Shown: piece by piece, positions 1 through 7,668 of the stretch
Layout: each line of letters begins with the position of its first letter
Position numbering within the stretch: position 1 is the first letter of the stretch
NCBI RefSeq assembly: GCF_000687555.1
Contig: NZ_JHWJ01000012.1
Location: 1 to 64,000 of the forward strand
DNA from: [Clostridium] aerotolerans DSM 5434
GTDB lineage: Bacteria; Bacillota; Clostridia; Lachnospirales; Lachnospiraceae
Length of the DNA: 64,000 bases
Direction of reading: 5' to 3'
Notes under the pieces: generated by a model
Database searches by the model: none
What the model was told of the DNA's origin: nothing
Seen by the model: only the letters and a program-made list of their open reading frames with translations
Position numbers and translations under genes: made by a program

Positions 1-13
1 GTTTATCCAAAAC
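1..13. repeat. Left copy of a 13-bp inverted repeat flanking the integrase
   Basis: GTTTATCCAAAAC at the very edge of the window is the exact reverse complement of positions 1404-1416. The two copies bracket the recombinase gene. The repeat may continue to the left beyond the window. Its role is unknown: it could be a recombinase binding or crossover site, or chance. Confidence 0.4.
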
Positions 14-84
14 TGTGACATACATTATCTTTTTCTTTATTTATAAAGCTTTTTTACATTACATACGAAAAAATTGACGGAGAA

Positions 85-1215
85 TCAAACGACTTTCATT
101 TGGGTCACATGCATCAGATTCAGCTTTTCTATTGCTGCCTTCTTCTGCTCCATCAGGGAATGAGCATAGATATTTAAGGTGATGGTTACATTGGAATGTC
201 CTAGAATCTCACTGAGTGTTTTAATATCTACCCCGACCTCCAGCGCCCTGGTTGCAAAAGTGTGTCTTATGGCATGAAATTTTCTGTCCTTGATTCCTGT
301 TTCTTTCAGAATTCTTTTATATAGCTTCTGATAAACACGGGGCTCAAAAGGCGTATTTTTATTAGAAAGGATAAAATGTTCCTCGGATTTAAATCCTGGC
401 TTCTGTTCTTTTACAAGCTCTAACAAAAATCCAGGTAAAGGAATCTTTCTGGTGGAGGTTTTACTTTTTGGCGTTCCTATGTGGAGCATTGTTTTGCTTT
501 CCTCCGACTGAAAATTCCGAATGCGGGATACCGTATTTCCAATAAACATAGTCCCTGCTTCCAGATCAATATCACGCCAGCGGAGAGCACAAAGCTCTCC
601 TAAGCGAATGCCCGTATAAAAGCACAGAATGATACCCAGTGCTCTTTTATCCGGAGACATGAAGGCAGCCTGCTCCAGTATTCTCTGCTCCTTCATGGTA
701 AAAACGCTGACCTCCTGATGAGTTTTTCCAGATGGTAAGACAGCCGCTTCCAAAAGCTTGGGCTGATTGGGGTAATCTTTATAAATTTCCCGGATAGACA
801 TCTTAAACACAGAAATGATTTTTCTTTTATATGTCTGGGAGATGGAAGTGTTCTCAGAGATCGACTTCACAAATCCACAAACACAGGACTGGGACATGGG
901 CTGATTTTCTAATGATTTAAAATAGGGAATTACATACCCATGAATACAATGATAATAACTCTCATAGGTGGATGGTTTCACTCTTTCGGATACCGTGTCT
1001 GACAGCCAGCTCTGAAATAACTCTCCTGGATTTGTTGGAAGCGGAATGGTATTTTTCTTCTCAGCTTCCCTTTCCTGCCAGGCTTCCTTCATCTTGGCCC
1101 GTACCTCCCGATAAGTACTTGCATAGAAATACCGGTATTTGCCGTTGGCTCTTAAGCTTCTTCCTTCCCAGCGGCCATCTTTTCGTTTATAAATATTCTC
1201 TCCTTTGCGCGGCAT
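85..1215 (-). CDS. Tyrosine recombinase / phage-type integrase
   Basis: This is a site-specific recombinase of the phage and ICE integrase family, 376 residues from the chosen start. The N-terminal 50 or so residues resemble the arm-binding domain of Tn916-like integrases (basic, aromatic, with a KDGRWEGR motif). A SAM-like core-binding domain follows at about 60-165, then the catalytic domain. The catalytic set is visible: Arg204 in TGIRLGE, His314 and Arg317 in HAIRH, His340 in LGHSN and the nucleophile Tyr350 in NIYAHS. The start at 1215 is chosen because AAAGGAG lies 7 bases upstream; a longer frame to 1269 has no such site. No excisionase or cargo genes are seen to its right, so it may be the right end of an element lying outside the window, or a lone remnant. 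The frame is intact. Confidence 0.93.
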   Translation of the reverse strand: MPRKGENIYKRKDGRWEGRSLRANGKYRYFYASTYREVRAKMKEAWQEREAEKKNTIPLPTNPGELFQSWLSDTVSERVKPSTYESYYHCIHGYVIPYFKSLENQPMSQSCVCGFVKSISENTSISQTYKRKIISVFKMSIREIYKDYPNQPKLLEAAVLPSGKTHQEVSVFTMKEQRILEQAAFMSPDKRALGIILCFYTGIRLGELCALRWRDIDLEAGTMFIGNTVSRIRNFQSEESKTMLHIGTPKSKTSTRKIPLPGFLLELVKEQKPGFKSEEHFILSNKNTPFEPRVYQKLYKRILKETGIKDRKFHAIRHTFATRALEVGVDIKTLSEILGHSNVTITLNIYAHSLMEQKKAAIEKLNLMHVTQMKVV

Positions 1216-1338
1216 CGCACGACTCCTTTCCATATGACGATCATTATGACGGCGGATTTTTTCTTTCAAACCGAAAATAACTGCTATATTTAGGATGAAA
1301 GCCCTAAATTAGCTTAGAATAAGTTTCATTTCCTCTTG

Positions 1339-1367
1339 TTGACAAACAATATCTGTCGATATATAAT
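1339..1367 (+). promoter_or_regulatory. Consensus sigma-A promoter pointing away from the integrase
   Basis: TTGACA at 1339-1344 and TATAAT at 1362-1367 are separated by exactly 17 bases, a perfect match to the housekeeping consensus. The start would be near 1374. The next downstream object is a terminator at 1431, not a gene, so the product would be a short RNA or a leader. Confidence 0.75.
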
Positions 1368-1403
1368 GAAATTTGTCAGAATATGTCTAACTAAGGGGTC
1401 TCG

Positions 1404-1416
1404 GTTTTGGATAAAC
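1404..1416. repeat. Right copy of the 13-bp inverted repeat
   Basis: GTTTTGGATAAAC is the exact reverse complement of positions 1-13. It lies inside the candidate short transcript and just upstream of its terminator. Confidence 0.4.
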
Positions 1417-1430
1417 TGCGATCATAAAAT

Positions 1431-1467
1431 GCCCGTTCCATGGTTATTATGGAACGGGCGTTTTTTT
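1431..1467 (+). terminator. Rho-independent terminator
   Basis: An 11-bp perfect stem (1431-1441 with 1449-1459) with a 7-base loop is followed by seven T residues at 1461-1467. Confidence 0.9.
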
Positions 1468-1524
1468 AACTTTAAGGCTATGATCCAAGACATTTTTTTA
1501 TGATATAAGACTTAAAAATACATC

Positions 1525-1553
1525 TGGATAGCTTTATTAAGAAATAGTATACT
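1525..1553 (+). promoter_or_regulatory. Probable promoter of the TetR pair
   Basis: TGGATA (1525-1530) and TATACT (1548-1553) are 17 bases apart. The -10 box overlaps a 16-bp element (1550-1565) that recurs at 2892-2907 upstream of the flavoprotein gene, which makes it a plausible operator. Confidence 0.45.
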
Positions 1554-1666
1554 AACAACATGATATTTAATCAACATACTGTTCGTTAAGAATTGCCTAT
1601 TAAGTAGCATCTTACGCCAGATGTGTTCGATATTTTTGAAAAAAATATATGATTAAGGAGATACCT

Positions 1667-2242
1667 ATGAATAGGAAGGGAAACGGCAGCGATCGCAGGG
1701 TCTTATATACGAAAATGTTTTTAAAAGAAAGCCTGCTCTCTCTCATGGAGCAAAAGCCGGCGGCTAAAATATCTGTTTCTGAGCTTTGCCGCCATGCCGA
1801 GATAAACCGCAATACCTTTTATACCCACTATCGATCAGTGGAAGACCTGTTATCTGAGATAGAAAAGGATTTATATGATCAAATCAAAGAGGCCGTAGAT
1901 CATTCCTGGAATCATGGGTCTGTTGCCCTTCTTTTAGAGGATTTATTTGCAATCTTTTTAGCAAACCAGGATTTTTGTAAGGTACTCTTTCAGAAAAACT
2001 ATGATCATTTTCTTCAGAAAATGTTTGAGATGTTCTATGAGCAGGCAGTGACGGACTGGAAGATACTGGGCCAGCATGAGGACGTGGAACGCCTTGATAT
2101 ACTCTATGCATTTCTCTCCGGCAGTTGGCTGGCTGTCATACGCAGCTGGGTTCTGGGAGAGATCAAAGAATCCCCTCATGAACTGGCATTATTAATAGAG
2201 AAAGCAAATTACTTCGGATTAAGCAGCTTTATGAAAGCTTGA
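1667..2242 (+). CDS. TetR/AcrR-type transcriptional regulator (first of a tandem pair)
   Basis: This 191-residue DNA-binding regulator has the N-terminal TetR helix-turn-helix at about residues 15-60, with the recognition-helix signature NRNTFYTHY, and an all-helical C-terminal ligand and dimer domain of the type often labelled TetR_C_7/8. The start is set at 1667, where AAGGAG lies 7 bases upstream; an in-frame start at 1649 lacks a ribosome site. It is followed after 26 bases by a clear paralogue, and both precede a flavoprotein gene. The ligand is unknown. By analogy with other local regulators it may control itself and the flavoprotein, but no operator is proven. Confidence 0.88.
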   Translation: MNRKGNGSDRRVLYTKMFLKESLLSLMEQKPAAKISVSELCRHAEINRNTFYTHYRSVEDLLSEIEKDLYDQIKEAVDHSWNHGSVALLLEDLFAIFLANQDFCKVLFQKNYDHFLQKMFEMFYEQAVTDWKILGQHEDVERLDILYAFLSGSWLAVIRSWVLGEIKESPHELALLIEKANYFGLSSFMKA

Positions 2243-2268
2243 TCCGTCATTGATATAAGGAGACCATT

Positions 2269-2844
2269 ATGCCACAGGATAACGAAAAAAAAGTAGATCG
2301 CAGGGTGGTACTCACAAAGCTCTCGCTTCGGGAAAGCCTGCTCACACTGTTACTGGAAAAGCCCCTCCATAAGATTACCCCCTCCGAGCTCTGCCGCAAG
2401 GCAAATATGAACCGCAATACCTTTTACGCTCATTACCATTCGCCGGAACACCTGCTGCATACCATTGAGGATGATCTCTATGAAGAGGTCTCTGGAGCAA
2501 TTAAAATGCTGGAAGCCGATTGGAGCAGCATTAAGCTTCTGACCACCATTATTGAGATACTGGCAAAGAACCGCAGCCTATGTATGGCACTTTTTTCAAA
2601 TTGTAACAATCTGGACCTTCTGCATCGGATTGTTGAATTAAACCGGGAGACAATCACGGAGAAGTGGAAACAGGAAGGTATGAATCTGCCCAATACTCAG
2701 GGAGATATCCTGTATACTTATTTTTCAAACGGCAGCCTGGCTGTTGTACAGAAATGGGCGCTGGACGGAATGAAAAAAAGTCCCAGGGAGCTTGCTCTCT
2801 TTATCGGTGCCACCATTCGCTTCGGCTTAAAGCAATATACGTAA
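2269..2844 (+). CDS. TetR/AcrR-type transcriptional regulator (second of a tandem pair)
   Basis: This 191-residue protein is a paralogue of its upstream neighbour and of identical length. The DNA-binding region aligns almost continuously, with shared NRNTFY and RRV.TK blocks, while the C-terminal ligand domains diverge much more. AAGGAG sits 7 bases before the ATG. The 26-base gap suggests one transcript for both. Two closely similar helix-turn-helix domains with different sensor halves suggest overlapping operators with different inducers, which is inference. No separate promoter was seen between them. Confidence 0.88.
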   Translation: MPQDNEKKVDRRVVLTKLSLRESLLTLLLEKPLHKITPSELCRKANMNRNTFYAHYHSPEHLLHTIEDDLYEEVSGAIKMLEADWSSIKLLTTIIEILAKNRSLCMALFSNCNNLDLLHRIVELNRETITEKWKQEGMNLPNTQGDILYTYFSNGSLAVVQKWALDGMKKSPRELALFIGATIRFGLKQYT

Positions 2845-2883
2845 TCCCCTTTCTTTTAAGCAGACATACAAGCCGCACCAAAT

Positions 2884-2919
2884 CTCCTTTCTACTAATAA
2901 CATGATAGTAAGAAAGGAG
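2884..2919 (+). promoter_or_regulatory. Hairpin that sequesters the ribosome site of the flavoprotein gene
   Basis: CTCCTTTCTACTA (2884-2896) pairs with TAGTAAGAAAGGAG (2906-2919) as 13 base pairs with one bulged base and a 9-base loop. The right arm contains the Shine-Dalgarno sequence AGAAAGGAGG (2911-2920) of the gene at 2930, so folding should hide it. As DNA the same dyad could be a repressor operator. There is no T-tract, so it is unlikely to be a terminator. Confidence 0.6.
2892..2907 (+). repeat. Second copy of a 16-bp element shared with the tetR promoter
   Basis: TACTAATAACATGATA here matches TACTAACAACATGATA at 1550-1565 in 15 of 16 positions. One copy overlaps the -10 box of the TetR genes, the other lies in the loop and arms of the hairpin before the flavoprotein gene. 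A shared regulatory site is possible. Confidence 0.4.
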
Positions 2920-2929
2920 GCGCTTATAT

Positions 2930-4288
2930 ATGAATACTTGTAATTTTGAAGGTCTGACCGGCCGGGTGGTGACACCAGACGACCCTTTCTACCAGGAGTT
3001 AAGACAAGTTTATAACCGAGCTGTCAATAAATTCCCGCTTGCCATCGTTTTCTGTCAAAACGAGGCGGATGTAAGCAATGCCGTCTTATGGTCCAGATCA
3101 CACTGTGTATCCCTCCGTATCCGAAGCGGGGGACACAATTATGAAGGCTATTCCACAGGAAATGATATTCTTGATATTGATCTAAGTGAATTAAGTCAAA
3201 TTGCCATAAATGAAGCTTTAAGTCTTGTCACGGTTCAGGGAGGAGTTACCAATAAGCAGGTCTATGAAACTGTTTCAGCCCTGGGGTATCCCTTTCCAGG
3301 CGGTACCTGCCCTACCGTTGGTGTAAGCGGTTATGCCCTGGGAGGCGGCTGGGGACTCTCCTGCCGGTATCTGGGGCTGGGCTGCGATAATTTGGTGCAG
3401 CTGCGGCTTGTAAATTACGAAGGTGTCGTCCTGACCGCCAGCGATACGGAAAATCCCGATCTTTACTGGGCCCTTCGCGGAGGCGGAGGCGGAAACTTTG
3501 GTGTCGTCACTTCTATGACCTTCCGGCTTCCACCAAAAGTCTCAAACGTCACACTCATAGATATCCGTTATTCCAATGCTGACCAGGAAAAGCAGTCCTT
3601 ATTTATCCAGACCTGGCAGGATTGGCTGAGGGATGCAGATATCAGGGTCACTCTTGTTTCACGAATCTTTAATTCACTGGAAGAGGGCCTGGGAATCATC
3701 GCAAGAGGCATCTTTTATGGTCCCCCGGAAATTGCTCTTGGTATTGTAAAACCCCTTTTGGAGCTTGGAGGTGTAAGATACAGTTTACGAAGCCTTACCT
3801 TCCTAGAAGCTGTCACCATCATTGGAGAATTTTATCCTCCCTATGAATCATTTCAATCTGCCAGCCGTTTTGTCCTCCGTGATTTCAGCGAATGTGAAAC
3901 GTGTCAGCTGGCAGGTCTGATTGCAGAGAGGCCCAGGGGTTCTGTCTATGCTGCTCTTTCCTTCTATGCTTTAGGAGGAAGGGTCTTAGAGACTTCACCA
4001 AATGAAACTGCATTCTTCTACCGAAACGCACATTATATCACATGGCTTAATACCGTGTTTGAAAGCTGTAAATGTGAAAATTCTGACTGGATCAACGAAC
4101 GATTCTGCTATTTACAATCTGTTACGGAGGGCTCCTATGTTAACTTCCCCTATGGTTCACTTCCCTGCTATCTAAAAGAATATTATGGAAGCAATGCCTG
4201 CCGGTTAAAGAAAGTAAAAAAACGTTATGATCCTTATAATGTTTTCTCCTTCCCACAGGGAATTCTAAGGAAGCCACCGTGCATATAA
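2930..4288 (+). CDS. Berberine-bridge-enzyme-like FAD-dependent oxidoreductase
   Basis: This 452-residue flavoprotein belongs to the PCMH-fold FAD oxidase family (FAD_binding_4 plus C-terminal BBE domain). The FAD domain spans about 35-205. Both residues used for bicovalent FAD attachment in the family are present: His69 in RSGGHNYEGYS and Cys127 in GGTCPTVGVSG. The C-terminal BBE motif (RLKKVKKRYDPYNVF) is near residues 427-441. Family members oxidise alcohols, sugars or alkaloid-like substrates, usually passing electrons to oxygen; the substrate here cannot be read from sequence. The ribosome site is very strong but buried in a hairpin. Possibly controlled by the two TetR proteins upstream. 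No signal peptide is seen, so it is probably cytoplasmic. Confidence 0.9.
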   Translation: MNTCNFEGLTGRVVTPDDPFYQELRQVYNRAVNKFPLAIVFCQNEADVSNAVLWSRSHCVSLRIRSGGHNYEGYSTGNDILDIDLSELSQIAINEALSLVTVQGGVTNKQVYETVSALGYPFPGGTCPTVGVSGYALGGGWGLSCRYLGLGCDNLVQLRLVNYEGVVLTASDTENPDLYWALRGGGGGNFGVVTSMTFRLPPKVSNVTLIDIRYSNADQEKQSLFIQTWQDWLRDADIRVTLVSRIFNSLEEGLGIIARGIFYGPPEIALGIVKPLLELGGVRYSLRSLTFLEAVTIIGEFYPPYESFQSASRFVLRDFSECETCQLAGLIAERPRGSVYAALSFYALGGRVLETSPNETAFFYRNAHYITWLNTVFESCKCENSDWINERFCYLQSVTEGSYVNFPYGSLPCYLKEYYGSNACRLKKVKKRYDPYNVFSFPQGILRKPPCI

Positions 4289-4331
4289 ATAGTGGAAAAT
4301 AATTCCATTTAACACACAAATCATCCCATAG

Positions 4332-4365
4332 CCTCGTGTAAATTACCCTTACACGAGGTCTTTTT
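4332..4365 (+). terminator. Terminator after the flavoprotein gene
   Basis: A 10-bp perfect stem (4332-4341 with 4349-4358) with a 7-base loop is followed by TCTTTTT. Confidence 0.9.
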
Positions 4366-4416
4366 AATTTCAGGTTACATTTATTTACAAAAAGCGACAG
4401 TTTTTTACTAATTTGA

Positions 4417-4445
4417 TTGAGTTTTATCATTTTTTCACTTATAAT
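4417..4445 (+). promoter_or_regulatory. Sigma-A promoter upstream of the chemoreceptor
   Basis: TTGAGT (4417-4422) and TATAAT (4440-4445) are 17 bases apart. Transcription would begin near 4452, giving a leader of about 270 bases before the chemoreceptor start codon. Confidence 0.65.
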
Positions 4446-4451
4446 CATAAT

Positions 4452-4604
4452 TACAAATTTTTGGCTGATATGGAAATATTAGCAGATAGGAGTGAGCATA
4501 AAGAGTATTATATTTTAGCCGTGATCCAAACCTTACATATATCATCTGACCCATAAGAATCGTTTGGAACACATGGCAGGAACTGCCCTTTTTGTTTTTC
4601 AATC
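4452..4604 (+). promoter_or_regulatory. Structured leader or small RNA of unknown class ending in a terminator-like hairpin
   Basis: Between the promoter and the chemoreceptor there is a non-coding stretch with paired segments: GGCT near 4462 with AGCC near 4517, CCAAAC at 4526-4531 with GTTTGG at 4562-4567, and a GGCAG/CTGCC hairpin at 4575-4587 followed by TTTTTGTTTTT. This looks like an attenuator or a terminated small RNA. I could not match it to cyclic-di-GMP I or II, SAM, T-box, fluoride, ZTP or guanidine motifs. The remaining stretch to 4724 shows only a small CTACC/GGTAG hairpin and the ribosome site CAGGAGG. Confidence 0.4.
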
Positions 4605-4724
4605 TTCACCGGATTCCAAAGAGCCTGAGCAGAGAAATAAACTTAATTATGGAATGAAAAATCAGCAGTCTTTCATTTCATCCCTACCGGGTCAGGTAGC
4701 TAGTAACTATCAGGAGGATTACTT

Positions 4725-6506
4725 ATGAGAAATTTTAACGACTACAGTATTTCAAAAAAGCTGAGTGCTGGATTTATAGCCGTAGCTGCGATTATGCTGG
4801 TGGTAGGTCTGGTGGGTCTTGGGAGTATGCTCCGAATTAATTCATCAGATACCTACATGTACAAAGAAAAAACCGCTCCCCTGGAGGATATGTTCACTGC
4901 CGTACGAAGCTTGTATCAGATCCGTACCGATGCCAGGGATATGGTCATTAACTCCGGCGACAAGGAAAAAGTAGCAGCGCTGGAACAAAGCTATCAAAAG
5001 AACAAGGAACTGTTTCTTACCAGCTCAGAAACCTACCGAAAATCCATTCCTTCCTCGGCTCAGGATTCCATACAGTTATACGACGAAGCTGTGAAGCTTT
5101 TCCACGATTCCTATGACCCTGCGATCTCAAAAGCCATTACAGCCGCAAAAGCAGGAGATAAATTAAGCCTTCAATTGGCCTTAGCAGACCAAAGCGACGA
5201 GATACAGACCATCTATGGTAACTTTGATAAGCTGATTGATAATCGTATGAAAGAAGCAAATGAAATCAGCAACATCAATGAGACCATTGCAAGAGTGGCT
5301 ACTGTACTGCTGATCCTATTTATTGCTGCAGGTATGATATCTGCCATTTTCCTTGGAAGAAAAATAGCCGCTATGATCAGCGTTCCCATCGGTAAGGTGG
5401 TAGACGCAGCAAAGCTTATTTCTCAGGGACAGCTTGATGTGGACCTTACAGACATTACTTCAAAGGACGAGACCGGCCAGCTGGCTATGGCATTTAGCGA
5501 TATGACTAACGGGATTAAAGAGCAGGCATTGGCTGCTGTTAACATCAGCAACGGAGATTTCACCCAGAACGTTCCCATTCGTTCTGATAAGGATGCCATG
5601 GGACTTGCCCTGTTAAAGATTGAAAATGACTTAAACCAGTCTCTTCTTTCCATTCAGACTGCCTCCGATCAGGTAAACACCGGTGCAGAACAGGTATCCT
5701 CTGCTGCCCAGGCCCTTGCCTCTGGAACCACCGAGCAGGCTGCTACCATTGAGGAATTAAATGCTGCCATTACTAATGTAACACAGCAGGCGGAATTAAA
5801 CGCTCAGAACGTGCAGAAGGCCACTGTTTATGTAAGTGAGGCGGATGCCGGCGTTATTGAGAGCAACGCTCATATGCAGAAATTAAATCTTTCCATGAAA
5901 GAGATTTCTGCTTCTTCCGATAAGATTTCAAGCATTACAAAGGTAATCGAAGACATTGCTTTCCAGACTAATATCCTTGCGCTGAATGCGGCAGTGGAAT
6001 CTGCAAGAGCTGGAAGTGCTGGAAAAGGATTTGCCGTAGTGGCTGATGAAGTACGAAATCTGGCTGCAAAATCCGCTGCTGCTGCAAAACAGACAGCTGA
6101 GCTCATCGGACATTCTGCGGTTTCTGTTTCAGAGGGTGAAAAGCTGGCATTAGAAGCAGCTAACATTCTTTTAGAAGTCGGAAAGAAAGCAAAGCTTGCC
6201 GAACAGTCTATCCAGGAAATTGACAATGCATCCTCTGCACAGGTCGTTGCCATTGAAGAAATCAACCATGGTCTTGCACAGGTATCCGCAGTGGTACAAA
6301 GCAATGCAGCCACAGCCGAAGAAAGCTCCGCTTCCAGTGAAGAGCTGGCTGCACAGGCACAGATGCTGAAAGAAGAAGTTGGAAGATTCAAGCTTAAAAC
6401 AGAGACGGGAAATTACCAGCCTCTGAAAGAAGAGTCTTATACTTCCCATGATACCTATGATTATGAACCTTCTTACACAACCGATCATATGTACAGCAAA
6501 TATTAA
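4725..6506 (+). CDS. Methyl-accepting chemotaxis protein, 4HB sensor type
   Basis: This is a 593-residue transmembrane chemoreceptor. It has a first membrane segment at about 13-35, an extracellular four-helix-bundle sensor to about 187, a second membrane segment at about 190-210, a HAMP domain to about 265 and a long cytoplasmic coiled coil. The signalling tip near 408-445 ([16 protein letters not shown]) is close to canonical, with Ser where Glu is usual after ARAG. Family role: ligand-dependent control of CheA via CheW. The C-terminus is Tyr-rich and lacks a CheR-binding pentapeptide. No che or fla genes are nearby, so it is an orphan receptor. AGGAGG precedes the ATG by 8 bases. The ligand is unknown. 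Confidence 0.93.
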   Translation: MRNFNDYSISKKLSAGFIAVAAIMLVVGLVGLGSMLRINSSDTYMYKEKTAPLEDMFTAVRSLYQIRTDARDMVINSGDKEKVAALEQSYQKNKELFLTSSETYRKSIPSSAQDSIQLYDEAVKLFHDSYDPAISKAITAAKAGDKLSLQLALADQSDEIQTIYGNFDKLIDNRMKEANEISNINETIARVATVLLILFIAAGMISAIFLGRKIAAMISVPIGKVVDAAKLISQGQLDVDLTDITSKDETGQLAMAFSDMTNGIKEQALAAVNISNGDFTQNVPIRSDKDAMGLALLKIENDLNQSLLSIQTASDQVNTGAEQVSSAAQALASGTTEQAATIEELNAAITNVTQQAELNAQNVQKATVYVSEADAGVIESNAHMQKLNLSMKEISASSDKISSITKVIEDIAFQTNILALNAAVESARAGSAGKGFAVVADEVRNLAAKSAAAAKQTAELIGHSAVSVSEGEKLALEAANILLEVGKKAKLAEQSIQEIDNASSAQVVAIEEINHGLAQVSAVVQSNAATAEESSASSEELAAQAQMLKEEVGRFKLKTETGNYQPLKEESYTSHDTYDYEPSYTTDHMYSKY

Positions 6507-6510
6507 AAAA

Positions 6511-6548
6511 AACTCAGGAAACCATTTCGGTGGCTTCCTGAGTTTTTT
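6511..6548. terminator. Bidirectional terminator between the chemoreceptor and ohrR
   Basis: AACTCAGGAA (6511-6520) pairs with TTCCTGAGTT (6535-6544). A T-run follows on the plus strand and an A-run precedes it, so it serves both converging genes. It overlaps the last codon of ohrR. Confidence 0.9.
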
Positions 6549-6990
6549 ATTTGTCCGGATTCCGGCTGGAGCTTCCTAAGATCTTATATAACAGGTGATA
6601 TAGCTGTTTTGCCTCATCCTGATCAAGAGGGACACATTTTGAAATCTTTTCCGGTATGAGAACCGCCTGTTCCTTCAGTTCCTCTCCCTGCTTCGTCAGA
6701 GTGACAATAACGCTTCTCTCATCAGTCTTATCCCGGCTGCGGCCTAGAAGTCCAGAAATTTCCATCTTTTTTAACAGGGGAGTTAAGGTACCGCTGTCCA
6801 GGTATAGAATCTCTCCAAGCTGTTTCACGGTAAGCTGCTTTTTCTCCCATAATACCATCATGGCGATATACTGGGTATAGGTCAGTCCAATCTCATCGAG
6901 AAATGGCTTATACATACGCACGATCTCACGGGAACAGGCGTAGAGAGGAAAGCATAGCTGGTTTTCTAATTTTAGTTTATCATAGTTCAT
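6547..6990 (-). CDS. ohrR: OhrR-type MarR peroxide-sensing repressor
   Basis: This is a 147-residue winged-helix repressor. The N-terminal LKLENQLCF and the YLDSGTLTPLLKKME recognition region closely follow Bacillus OhrR. Cys13 is at the position of the single reactive cysteine (Cys15 in B. subtilis), whose oxidation by organic hydroperoxides releases DNA; no other cysteine has that setting. The start is the ATG at 6990 with GGAG 7 bases upstream, rather than an in-frame GTG at 7011. It follows gpx by 39 bases on the same strand, so the pair is probably one transcript. Regulation of gpx by this protein is inference from context and the dyad at 7669-7696. Confidence 0.88.
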   Translation of the reverse strand: MNYDKLKLENQLCFPLYACSREIVRMYKPFLDEIGLTYTQYIAMMVLWEKKQLTVKQLGEILYLDSGTLTPLLKKMEISGLLGRSRDKTDERSVIVTLTKQGEELKEQAVLIPEKISKCVPLDQDEAKQLYHLLYKILGSSSRNPDK

Positions 6991-7029
6991 TACGTTTCTC
7001 CGTTCTCCCACTGTCTTATATGGATTGCT

Positions 7030-7575
7030 TTACAGCAGCTGATTCATGCGTTCTTCCACAAGCTTCATATCAGCAGTAGGCTCAAATCGTTCTATTACAT
7101 TACCTTTCTTATCAACCAGGAATTTTGTAAAATTCCATTTGATATCCGGTTCATTCTTATAGTTTGGATTTTTTTCTTCAAACATATTTTCCAGTACCGG
7201 TGTTAATTTATGGCCGGCATCAAAGCCTTTAAAATCCTTCTCTTTTACCAGATACTGATAAAGAGGAATCGCATTCTCTCCATTTACATCGATCTTGGAA
7301 AACTGAGGGAAGGTAACGCCAAAACGTCCGGTACAAAAGGTATGGATCTCTTCGTTATCACCAGGCGCCTGATTGCCAAACTGGTTGCATGGGAAATCAA
7401 GGATTTCCAGGCCTTTTTCTGCATACTTTGCATATAATTCCTGAAGATCTGTATACTGTGGAGTGAACCCGCACTCAGTTGCCGTATTAACGATTAATAC
7501 TACCTTGCCTTCGTAATCAGATAAGCTCTTCTCTTCTCCAGCCATTGTTTTTACTTTAAAATCATAAACAGACAT
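7030..7575 (-). CDS. gpx: Glutathione peroxidase family thiol peroxidase
   Basis: This 181-residue peroxidase has the thioredoxin-like GPx fold. The catalytic set is present: Cys35 in TECGFTPQY (cysteine, not selenocysteine), Gln65 in CNQFGNQ, and Trp147-Asn148 in KWNFTKF. Bacterial Cys-GPx enzymes reduce hydrogen and lipid peroxides, usually with thioredoxin as reductant. The length is normal and the gene is intact. It sits directly upstream of an OhrR-type regulator and has a consensus promoter on the minus strand. It probably acts in the cytoplasm against organic peroxides. Confidence 0.94.
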   Translation of the reverse strand: MSVYDFKVKTMAGEEKSLSDYEGKVVLIVNTATECGFTPQYTDLQELYAKYAEKGLEILDFPCNQFGNQAPGDNEEIHTFCTGRFGVTFPQFSKIDVNGENAIPLYQYLVKEKDFKGFDAGHKLTPVLENMFEEKNPNYKNEPDIKWNFTKFLVDKKGNVIERFEPTADMKLVEERMNQLL

Positions 7576-7630
7576 GTCATATACCTCCTTAAATGTATTA
7601 TATCAAATTATATTTATCTAAATCATCTTT

Positions 7631-7659
7631 ATTATAAGTTATTCAAGAAAACTTGTCAA
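7631..7659 (-). promoter_or_regulatory. Consensus promoter of gpx-ohrR
   Basis: On the minus strand TTGACA (7654-7659) and TATAAT (7631-7636) are 17 bases apart, a perfect consensus. The 0-30 bases upstream of the -35 hold an AT-rich dyad that may be the operator. Confidence 0.8.
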
Positions 7660-7668
7660 CGGTAATAT

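Larger units (their letters stand above)
1374..1467 (+). ncRNA. Candidate small RNA of about 95 nt
   Basis: The stretch runs from a perfect promoter to an intrinsic terminator and has no convincing open frame. It contains the right copy of the 13-bp inverted repeat. It resembles no tRNA or other RNA family known to me. It may equally be a terminated leader or an integrase-associated transcript. Confidence 0.35.

Noticed and set aside
4452-4604. A cyclic-di-GMP riboswitch, expected before a chemoreceptor
   Set aside because: The conserved core and the tetraloop-receptor elements of class I and the class II core could not be found, so no class is claimed.
5870-6391. A 170-codon open frame opposite the chemoreceptor
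   Set aside because: Its composition is the Ala/Ser-rich mirror of the coiled-coil codons, it has no ribosome site, and the plus-strand gene is a clear family member.
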